This document shows positions 1 through 10,200 of a DNA stretch of 64,000 nucleotides, piece by piece. The position numbers and the translations under genes are program-made. Origin of the DNA: Mycolicibacter sinensis. GTDB lineage: Bacteria > Actinomycetota > Actinomycetes > Mycobacteriales > Mycobacteriaceae. The notes beneath the pieces were generated by a model. The model did not search any database. It was not told the DNA's origin and was given only the letters and a program-made list of their open reading frames with translations. Numbering within the stretch: position 1 is the stretch's first letter; every line of letters begins with the position of its first letter. The DNA is taken from assembly GCF_001667375.1 (NCBI RefSeq), contig NZ_LZIN01000075.1, positions 62,001 to 126,000 on the forward strand, written 5' to 3'.

Positions 1-90
1 ACCAGCGAAAACCCCGATCGCAGTGCCTGACCGGAGGCTGCAAACCGGCCCGCCGGCCCATCTGTCCGTACAGCTCGGGAAGCCCGCCCA

Positions 91-210
91 GGTTGAACCT
101 ACACGTATGTAGTTCAACCAAGTAGGACGATTGGTTGAACGTGCGCCATGGTGCGCAACTTAGGTTTAGCCTTCGCGGGGACGTTCAACCTAATCGCGTT
201 AAAGTTGAAC
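91..210. promoter_or_regulatory. Array of five GTT(G/C)AAC heptamers, operator-like
   Basis: GTTGAAC or its complement GTTCAAC occurs at 92-98, 112-118, 134-140, 183-189 and 204-210. The starts are 20, 22, 49 and 21 bp apart, close to whole helical turns. The first two copies form a longer dyad at 91-119: GGTTGAA then CTACA on the left, TGTAG then TTCAACC on the right, with one unpaired C. Regularly phased palindromic heptamers suggest binding sites for a DNA-binding protein. The regulated gene is unknown and could begin left of the window on the minus strand. Nothing else is recognised in bases 1-269. Confidence 0.4.
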
Positions 211-269
211 CATGGACTGAAGCCGGCCCGGCCGGTAGCACATCTCCCCCCTGGCCGACTACTTTCGGG

Positions 270-614
270 CTACCTCACGCTACGGGTGACTGATGTTGCG
301 TCTTTCGGCAATGCGGCTGCGCTTCGGTTGGCCGCGGAGACGGAAGGCCAGGTATCTCGGCCACGTGGTGTTTGCCCGCCTCTCAGCGACAACTGCTGCG
401 CTGGAACGGAATTGACAAAGCTTGTCGCTGAGAGGCGGGCAAACACCTTGCCGTCCGGCGGCGAGACCAGTGGATCGGGGGCGGGGACTTTTCCGCCCGA
501 TTCCCTTTCCACGGTGATCATCTCACTCTGCTGCTCCACGACCGTCCCCGGTTCTCCGGTATCTCGACGGACGTGCAAGCCCGCTGGGTAGTCGGGGTAG
601 TCCTTCTCAGTCAC
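270..614 (-). CDS. Small hypothetical protein downstream of trcS
   Basis: This 114-codon ORF starts with GTG at 614, 21 bp after the trcS stop. A strong ribosome binding site (GAAGGAG) sits 7 nt before the start, so translation from here is likely. The first 60 residues are acidic and proline-rich (MTEKDYPDYPAGLHVRRDTG...) and look protein-like; the second half looks like random high-GC translation. A 26-bp perfect inverted repeat lies inside the frame, so the C-terminal half may have been altered by that structure. There is no signal peptide, membrane segment or recognised domain. Its position suggests cotranscription with trcR-trcS. Function unknown. Confidence 0.45.
   Translation of the reverse strand: MTEKDYPDYPAGLHVRRDTGEPGTVVEQQSEMITVERESGGKVPAPDPLVSPPDGKVFARLSATSFVNSVPAQQLSLRGGQTPRGRDTWPSVSAANRSAAALPKDATSVTRSVR
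367..447. repeat. 26-bp perfect inverted repeat with a 29-nt loop
   Basis: Bases 367-392 are the exact reverse complement of 422-447, and pairing ends at both outer edges. Each arm contains GTTTGCCCGCCTCTCAGCG or its complement. The loop is 393-421. In RNA this would be a very stable hairpin, but there is no U-tract and the structure lies inside the small ORF behind trcS, so it is not a standard terminator. It could be a small inverted duplication, a miniature element or an mRNA stability structure. Confidence 0.8.
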
Positions 615-635
615 GACAGACTCCTTCTACGCGGT

Positions 636-2156
636 TCAACTGGCCGGGCGACCTCGCTCCGCGCGCTCAACCACCGGCAGCCGAACCCGAAATACCGTGG
701 CCCCGTGGGCCGATTCCACGTCCACCGAGCCGCGGTGCGCGCTGACGATCGAGGCGACGATCGCCAGCCCCAGCCCGGTGCTGCCCAGCTCGCCGGAGCG
801 GGCCTTGTCCGCGCGCACGAACCGCTCGAACAGGTGCGGCACCATGGCGGCATCGATCGCCGGGCCATCGTTGGCCACCGTCAACTCCGCGACCGGCCCA
901 CCCACCCCGCGGCTGTCCTCGGCGATGGCGGTCGTGACGGTGACCCCGGGCGGCGTGTGCACCCAGGCGTTATTCAGCAGGTTGGTCACGACCTGGTGCA
1001 GCCGCGCGCGGTCACCGCGGACCCACACCGGGGCCTCGGGCAGGTTCTTGACCCAGTGGTGGCTCGGTGCGGCCGCCGCGGCGTCGTTGACCGCGTCGAG
1101 CACCAAATCGGCCAGGTCGACGTCTTCGATGTCCAGGTCCTGGCCTTCGCTGAGCCGAGACAGCAGCAGCAGCTCTTCGACCAGCGACGCCATCCGCTGC
1201 GCCTCGGATTCGATGCGGGCCAGCGCGTATTCGGTGGTCGGTGGCAGCGTGGAACTGTCCTGACGGGTCAGCTCGGCGTAGCCCTGGATGGCGGCCAGCG
1301 GCGTGCGCAGTTCGTGGCTGGCATCGGTGATGAACTGCCGCATCCGCCGGTCGGCTTCACTGCGATACGCCAGTGCGCTATCGACGTTGTCCAGCAAGCG
1401 ATTCAGCGCGCCGGCGACGATACCGACCTCGTTGTCGGGGTCGACATCGGTGGCGGCGACCCGGATGGTGATGCGTTCGTCGCCGTCGGTGAGCGGCATC
1501 GCGGCCACCGAGGCGGCGGTGGCCGCGACCCGGCGCAGTGGGCGCAACGCGTAGCTGACCACGGTGATCGTCAGACCGGCGGTGATCAGCAGCGCCACCG
1601 TGTAAAGCCCTGCCGCCGAGGCCATTCGACGGGCGACGGTGCGGTTCGCCAGGTTCAGCGACCCGCCGATGAACAACAGGTCGTTTTCGTCGGCGACGCG
1701 GGTCTCCACCCGGTAGGAACCCAGACTGCCCAACTCCATCGACTGCGGCGGGCCGTTGTGCCAGTGATGGGCGTCGATGGCGGCGACCACGTCGGCGGGC
1801 GCCGGATAGGGCTCCTCCTCGGTGAACACCGCCGAACCGATCACCTTGCCGTCACGCAGCACCGCCAGCACGTTGCCCGGCGTCTGATCGTTGAAACCCA
1901 ACATGGCCCGCCCGATGTTCGACATACCGTCGGGACCGGTGACGTTCTCGACGCGGCGATACTTGGCAAAGGAGTGGCTGAAGGCGTTGAGCGACTCGGA
2001 AAGATCGGCGTCGCTGGTCGCGGTGACGTAGCTGCGCAGGCTCAGCACCGACACCACGCCGACGGCCACGAACGCCACCGTCACCACGGCTGACACGCCG
2101 AGCACCAACTGCCGGCGCAGGGCCTGCGGACGCCACCACGGCGAGGAGCCAGTCAT
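636..2156 (-). CDS. trcS: Sensor histidine kinase, TrcS-like
   Basis: Membrane histidine kinase of 506 residues that would sense an unknown signal and phosphorylate the adjacent TrcR-like regulator. An N-terminal membrane helix (about 16-40), a roughly 140-residue extracytoplasmic segment and a second helix near 180-200 precede a HAMP-like linker. The dimerisation/phosphoacceptor motif SHELRTPLAAI contains the predicted phospho-His. The ATPase domain shows NLLNNAWVHTP (N box) and GSTGLGLAI (G box). Its ATG overlaps the trcR stop (ATGA), so the two are translationally coupled. The name rests on the resemblance of the neighbouring regulator to M. tuberculosis TrcR; the kinase itself diverges more. 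Confidence 0.7.
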   Translation of the reverse strand: MTGSSPWWRPQALRRQLVLGVSAVVTVAFVAVGVVSVLSLRSYVTATSDADLSESLNAFSHSFAKYRRVENVTGPDGMSNIGRAMLGFNDQTPGNVLAVLRDGKVIGSAVFTEEEPYPAPADVVAAIDAHHWHNGPPQSMELGSLGSYRVETRVADENDLLFIGGSLNLANRTVARRMASAAGLYTVALLITAGLTITVVSYALRPLRRVAATAASVAAMPLTDGDERITIRVAATDVDPDNEVGIVAGALNRLLDNVDSALAYRSEADRRMRQFITDASHELRTPLAAIQGYAELTRQDSSTLPPTTEYALARIESEAQRMASLVEELLLLSRLSEGQDLDIEDVDLADLVLDAVNDAAAAAPSHHWVKNLPEAPVWVRGDRARLHQVVTNLLNNAWVHTPPGVTVTTAIAEDSRGVGGPVAELTVANDGPAIDAAMVPHLFERFVRADKARSGELGSTGLGLAIVASIVSAHRGSVDVESAHGATVFRVRLPVVERAERGRPAS

Positions 2157-2914
2157 TGCGGCGGCTTCAGCATGTACCCCACCCCGCGCACAGTGTGGAT
2201 CATCGGGGGGTCGACGTCGATCTTCTTGCGCAGGTAGGAGATATACAGGTCGACGATGCTGGTGCGGCCGGCGAAGTCGTAATTCCAGACCCGGTCCAGG
2301 ATTTCCGCGCGCGCCAGCGCCCGCCCCGGATTGCGCATCAAAAACCGCAGCAGCTCGAACTCGGTGGTGGACAGCGACACCGGAACACCGCCGCGGCTGA
2401 CCTGCCGGCTGGCGCCGTCGAGTGTCAGATCGCCGACGGTGAGCACCTCGTCGACCGGTGGCATCAGCTGGGCGGAACGGCGCAGCAGTCCGCGCAGCCG
2501 CGCCACCAACTCTTCCAGACTGAACGGCTTGGTCATGTAGTCGTCGGCGCCGGAGGTCAGACCGGTGACCCGGTCGGTGACCGAGTCGCGGGCGGTGAGG
2601 AACAGCGTGGGGATGTAGGCGTCGGATTCGCGGACCCGCTGCAGAATCTGCAGCCCGTCGACGTCGGGCAGCATGATGTCGAGAACCAGCAGATCGGGCT
2701 CGCCGCTGTGGAACTTGGTGACGGCGTCGCGGCCGTTGTGCGCGACGTCGACGACCCAGCCCTCGTAGTGCAGGGCCATCGTCACCAGATTGGTCAGGGC
2801 CGGCTCGTCGTCGACCAGCAGCACCCGGATCGCTGATCCGTCGGGCCGATTGATCCGCGGCAGTTGCCCGAGGATCGCTTTGCGCGGACTCCGGTGGTCC
2901 GTGTTACCCGACAT
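2153..2914 (-). CDS. trcR: OmpR-family response regulator, TrcR-like
   Basis: DNA-binding response regulator of 253 residues. The receiver domain has the acidic pair in VLLVDDEPAL, the phosphoacceptor Asp in LLVLDIMLPDVDG and the conserved Lys in DDYMTKPFS. The winged-helix domain ends in DLYISYLRKKID and HTVRGVGYML, typical of the OmpR/PhoB class. The segments RVWNYDFAGRTSIVDLYIS and TLDGASR closely resemble recalled TrcR (Rv1033c). It is the first gene of the trcR-trcS pair and overlaps trcS by 4 bp. In M. tuberculosis TrcR is autoregulated; no operator was identified here. Next to it is a PPE gene rather than the M. tuberculosis neighbours. Confidence 0.75.
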   Translation of the reverse strand: MSGNTDHRSPRKAILGQLPRINRPDGSAIRVLLVDDEPALTNLVTMALHYEGWVVDVAHNGRDAVTKFHSGEPDLLVLDIMLPDVDGLQILQRVRESDAYIPTLFLTARDSVTDRVTGLTSGADDYMTKPFSLEELVARLRGLLRRSAQLMPPVDEVLTVGDLTLDGASRQVSRGGVPVSLSTTEFELLRFLMRNPGRALARAEILDRVWNYDFAGRTSIVDLYISYLRKKIDVDPPMIHTVRGVGYMLKPPQ

Positions 2915-2944
2915 CGGTCCCCATTTTCCACCCCGGAGTCGAGA

Positions 2945-4237
2945 TCATTCGCCCAGGAGCCGTTGCTTCCGCTGAATAAACGTCTCCTGGGTCAGAACTC
3001 CCGAGTCCCGCAGTTCGACCAGGGCGCGCAGTTCGGCGACGACGCCGATCGCCTTCGCCTTGGCCGGCTTGTCCGGCTCCTCGGGTTCCTCGGCGGGCTT
3101 GGGCGGTGCTGCCGGCCTGGGATTGGGCTGGCTGGCGACCGCTACTCCGCGCCCCGGTGCCGCCGAGCCGGCCATGGCGCGCCCGGCCATGCTGGACAGG
3201 GCCATCTCGGCGTAGGGGGCTTCGGCCCCGGCAGCGGCCGCTGCGGCGCTGCCCGATTGCGCTGAGATCAAGGCGACTTCGCGCAGCGCCGACGGTGCGG
3301 CGGCGGCCCAGGCCTGCGGGACCGACAGCGGGCCCAGCGGTACCGCCTTGCCCACACTGGCCCACGTCGCACCGACCGGGCCGGCCGCGGATCCCAGCGC
3401 GCCGACGGCAGGGGTGGCCTGGCCGATCAAACCCAGGCCGCCCAGCGCTCCCAGACCTTCCGCGCCTTCGGGAAAGGCCAACTCGCCCAAGGTGATCGCT
3501 AGACCGCCGAACGCCCCACCCAGGCCGATTCCGCCGAACGGGCCGACGCTGGCCACCTCCAGAACCGCGCCGGCCAGATCGAAGGCCAAGCCGGGGGAGA
3601 TGGCATCGGCGGATTCGGCTGTGGAGCCGGCGATTTGGGCGGCGGTGGTCAGGGCGTGGCTGGCGGCGGCGCTGCCGGCGGTTTGCATGGCCGAGGTGGT
3701 GGTGGGGGTGGGCGTGGCGGTGTGGTGCGGTGCGGTGAAGGTGGGCAGTTGGGTGGCGGTGGCGGCGGTGCCGGCGTAGCCGTACATGGCGGTGGCGTCT
3801 TGGGCCCACATTTGCCCGTAGAGGGCTTCGTTGGCGGCGATGGCCGCGGTGTTTTGGCCGAGGAAGTTGGTGGCGATCAGGGTGGCCAGTTGGGTGCGGT
3901 TGGCGGCGATGACGGCGGGGGGCACGGTCATGGCGAAGGCGGTTTCGTAGGCGGCTGCGGCGGCGCTGGCTTGGGTGCCGGCTTGTCCGGCTTGGGCGGC
4001 GGTGGTGCTCATCCAGGCGGCGTAGGGTGCTGCGGCGGCGGCCATGGCGGTGGCGGCGGGGCCTTGCCAGGTTTCGTCGGTGAGTCCGGCGATGACGGTG
4101 CGGTAGGAGTGGGCTGCGGTTTCCAGTTCGGCGGCCATGGTTTTCCAGGCGCTGGCGGCGGCGCGGATCGGGCCGGATCCGGCGCCGGAATACATCAGCG
4201 CAGAGTTGACCTCCGGCGGCAACGCTGCAAAATTCAT
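2945..4237 (-). CDS. PPE family protein (SVP subgroup) with SHOCT-like C-terminus
   Basis: PPE proteins are mycobacterial surface or secreted proteins exported by ESX type VII systems, usually paired with a PE protein. The N-terminal helical domain has PPEVNSA at 7-13 and the WxG signature (WQG, 57-59). The centre is Ala/Gly-rich. GPLSVPQAW near residue 300 places it in the PPE-SVP subgroup. A Pro/Glu/Lys linker then leads to a last segment with the pattern [18 protein letters not shown] followed by a basic KQRLL end. That matches the SHOCT oligomerisation domain and is unusual for PPE proteins. GAGGAG lies upstream of the ATG. No PE gene is adjacent, so its export partner is elsewhere or lost. 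Confidence 0.9.
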   Translation of the reverse strand: MNFAALPPEVNSALMYSGAGSGPIRAAASAWKTMAAELETAAHSYRTVIAGLTDETWQGPAATAMAAAAAPYAAWMSTTAAQAGQAGTQASAAAAAYETAFAMTVPPAVIAANRTQLATLIATNFLGQNTAAIAANEALYGQMWAQDATAMYGYAGTAATATQLPTFTAPHHTATPTPTTTSAMQTAGSAAASHALTTAAQIAGSTAESADAISPGLAFDLAGAVLEVASVGPFGGIGLGGAFGGLAITLGELAFPEGAEGLGALGGLGLIGQATPAVGALGSAAGPVGATWASVGKAVPLGPLSVPQAWAAAAPSALREVALISAQSGSAAAAAAGAEAPYAEMALSSMAGRAMAGSAAPGRGVAVASQPNPRPAAPPKPAEEPEEPDKPAKAKAIGVVAELRALVELRDSGVLTQETFIQRKQRLLGE

Positions 4238-4346
4238 CGGCTACTCCTCAAATCGCCGATATCCGAAGCTATTTTCGGCCGGGCCGGCCGGGCAACTTGA
4301 GAGCCGAGACTCATACGAAACGCATATGTGCGCCTGTTCGAGGGTC

Positions 4347-7111
<2,765 letters not shown>

Positions 7112-7121
7112 ACTTCTGTGG

Positions 7122-7127
7122 CATACT
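7122..7127 (+). promoter_or_regulatory. Possible -10 element of the riboswitch leader
   Basis: CATACT (4 of 6 matches to TATAAT) lies just upstream of the predicted riboswitch. A start about 7 nt downstream would place the 5' end at the base of helix P1. The promoter would overlap the end of galE1. Confidence 0.35.
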
Positions 7128-7131
7128 TCCT

Positions 7132-7251
7132 CGACGGAGGGGAGTATTCCTTCGCTGCAGTGTCGTCAACTCGTCGCCCGTCATCGGACGACCGGTGCTG
7201 CGGGCCGGTGACCGGCGGAAGAGACCTCCAGCGCATCACAGACGCTGGAGG
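7132..7251 (+). promoter_or_regulatory. yybP-ykoY (Mn2+) riboswitch with translational switch
   Basis: P1 is GGAGG (7136-7140) paired with CCTCC (7225-7229), followed by the signature loop GGAGTA (7141-7146) and closed by a purine loop (GGAAGAGA, 7217-7224). The second conserved block, TCGTCAACTCGTC (7163-7175), pairs through its ends with GACGACCGG (7187-7195). A further stem pairs GCAG (7157-7160) with CTGC (7198-7201), and an extra hairpin is at 7204-7216. These blocks match the yybP-ykoY aptamer as recalled from Lactococcus and E. coli. CCTCCAGCG (7225-7233) can instead pair with CGCTGGAGG (7243-7251), which contains the Shine-Dalgarno 6 nt before the ATG. P1 and the sequestering hairpin therefore compete, and Mn2+ binding should free the ribosome site. 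Confidence 0.85.
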
Positions 7252-7257
7252 TAATCC

Positions 7258-10200
7258 ATGGACGTGTTCTCGATCGGACGCTTCGGTCTGGACGCCGTCG
7301 GCACGGTGGCATCGGCAAGCCTGGACCTGGCTGCCATCCCGCTGCGCGAAGGCGCCAAAATCCTGGCCGGTGAGCGCTCCGACCTGACCCGCCGGCGCAG
7401 CTGGCGCGGTGCCGGGCGGGCCTGGATCGAAGTCCGCGGGCTCGACGGCGACGGCCCCGACCTCGGCCCCGCGGTGCTCGAAGCCCTGCGGGACCGGCCC
7501 GGCGTCACCTCGGTGCGGCTGAACCGCCCGCTGTCCCGGGTGGTCGTCGAAATCGACTTCGAAAAAAGCGAGGCCACGTCGCTGGCCGACCTGTGCGCCG
7601 CGGTCGAAAGCGTCGAAAAAGCGGCCGAGCTCAGCGCAACCGACGGTGCTGCGCTGCCGGGCGACGGGCTGTTGTTGGCCGCCAAGGGCGCGATGGTCGG
7701 CGCCAACGCGCTCGGGCTGGCGATCGCGACGGCGGGCAGCGTGCTGCGCTGGCCGGCCGCGCCCAAGATCTTCGACGCCGCAGCGTCGGTGGCCCGCTAT
7801 CAGCCGCTGGTCCGCGACGCGCTGGAAAGCCGGATCGGGCGCGCCAAAACCGACACCGTGCTCTCACTGGCCTCGCTCGGGTCGCACGTCATCACCATGT
7901 CGCCGGCGATTCTGGCGGTGGACCTGATGGTGGAGGGACTCAAAGCCGCCGAGTCCCGCGCCGGCGCGGTGGCGTGGAACCGCTATGAGCCGGAACTGGC
8001 CCGCTACGCCGAGCACCCCGACGTCTACACCACTGCGCGTCCGGTCCCGCGTCCGGACGGCGCGGTGGAACGCCACCTGAAACGGACGGCGCTGGCGCAG
8101 GTGGTCGGGGCCGGAGTGGTGGGGGCGCTGACCCGCAACCTGGACATGACCTCGAATGCGATCCTGGCGGCCTCCCCGAAAGCGGTTCGCACCAGCTGCG
8201 AGTCCTTCGCCGCGACCCTGGGCCAGGGCCTGGCGGACCAGCACGGCGTGCTACCGCTGCGGCCGGACAGCCTGCGCCGCCTCGACAAGGTCGACACCGT
8301 GCTCATCGACCCGCGGGTGCTGGCCGGCGAACAACGGCGGGTGGTGCAGATCCGCGGCGCCGGTGAGCATGAACTGCCACTGGCCTGGCGCCACGCGCAG
8401 AGCCTGCTCGACAAGCCCGGGCTGCGTCCGGGCTGGCACCGGGTACCGCGCATGAACGCACGGAGTTCGGGTCGCAAGGACCCGGTGGAGGCGCTGATCC
8501 TGCCCGCGCACCACGCGCTGGCCTCGGCGGTGGTGCTCGAGGCGCGCGCCTCCGGAGCCGAACTGGTCACGGTGGACACCGACATCCTGGGCGAGCTGCG
8601 CCCCGGCTTCGACGACGTGCATGCGCGGCCCGCCGACCAGGATATCGACGCGGCCCTGGCCACGGCCGTGACCGAGCTGCAGCAGGCCGGCCGCACCGTG
8701 GCGGTGCTGTCCAGTGTCGCGGCGCAGGCCTTGGCATCGGCGGACGTGGGCCTGGGCGTCATGCCGGAGGCCGACGCCGACACCGCACCGCCGTTTTACG
8801 CAGACCTGCTGCTGGCCGACCTGGCCGGCGCCTGGCAAGTGCTGCGCGCACTGCCGGCTGCGCGCGAGGCCAGCGAGCGCGGTGTCGCGATCTCGATCGG
8901 CGCCTCCACGATCGCCGGGCTGCTGCTGGTGCGCGGGGTCCGGGCGACGATCCCCGGTCTCGGGTCTGGCCAGGGCCGCGGCCCCGGACCGGTGACCATC
9001 GGCGCGGGCGCCGGGATGCTGTCGGGTTACCTGCTGGCCCGCCGCACGCTGCGGGCTCGCGCACCGCAGCCGGCACCGGCCTACGAGTGGCACGCCATGT
9101 CGATCGAGCAGGTGCGAGAATTGCTGACCCCGGAGCAGCTGACACCACTGGCCGAGCGGGCGCCGGCCGAGACGGTGTCGCAGGGCATGTTCTGGCCGTT
9201 CCTGCACGCCGTCCGCGCCGAACTGTCCGACCCGATGACCCCGATCCTTGCGCTGTGCTCGGCGGCGACGGCCATGTTGGGTTCGCCGATCGACGCCGTC
9301 ATGGTGGGGACGGTGCTCACCGGCAACGCCATGCTGGCGGCTTATCAGCGACTGCGGGCCGAGAACCGGCTGAACATCCTGCTGGCGCAGCAGGCCCCGC
9401 CGGCGCGGGTCGTGCTGACCGGTGCCGACGGCGCCCGGGAGTACCGCGAGATCGTCGCCGAGCAACTGCTGCCCGGTGACTTGATCGAGGTGCGCAGCAA
9501 CGAGGTGGTGCCCGCCGACGCCCGCCTGATCGAGGAGACCGACGTCGAGGTCGACGAGTCGTCGCTGACCGGCGAATCGCTGTCGGTCGGCAAACAACTC
9601 GAACCCACCCCGGGCGCCGAACTGGCCGAGCGCAGCTCCATGCTCTATGCGGGCTCCACCGTGATCGCCGGGAAGGCGCTGGCCATGGTGACCGCGGTGG
9701 GCGCCGACACCCAGACCCGCCGGGCCTCCGAACTGGCCTCCGGTGAGCTGCCCGAAGTTGGTCTGCAGCATCACCTTTCGCAGCTGATGTACCGGACCTT
9801 CCCGTACAGCGCTGCCGGCGGTGTGGCGGTCGGAGCGCTGGGCCTGCTGCGTCAGGGCGGGCTGCGGGCGGCGCTCGGCAATGCGATCGCGGTGGCGATC
9901 GCCGCGGTACCGGAGGGGATGCCGCTGATGGCAACCCTGGCCCAGCACGCGTCGTCGCAGCGGCTGAGCAAATCCGGTGCGCTGGTGCGCATCCCACGCT
10001 CGGTGGAGGCGCTCGGCCGGGTCGACGTGGTCTGCTTCGACAAGACCGGGACGCTGTCCGAGAACCGGCTGCGGGTCACCACGGTGCGCCCGCTGCGCGG
10101 ACACTCCGCCGACGACGTGCTCGGCACCGCCGCTCAGGCGGCGCCGGCGCCCGAAGGCGCGGCGCATGCGCACGCCACCGACCAGGCCATCGTCGAGGGC

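Noticed and set aside
573..2093. A 506-codon plus-strand frame opposite trcS
   Set aside because: It follows the reverse complement of trcS codons; the histidine kinase motifs are on the minus strand.
3635..4300. A Gly-rich PE_PGRS-like frame on the plus strand opposite the PPE gene
   Set aside because: The Gly runs come from reading Ala/Thr-rich PPE codons on the other strand; there is no PE domain.
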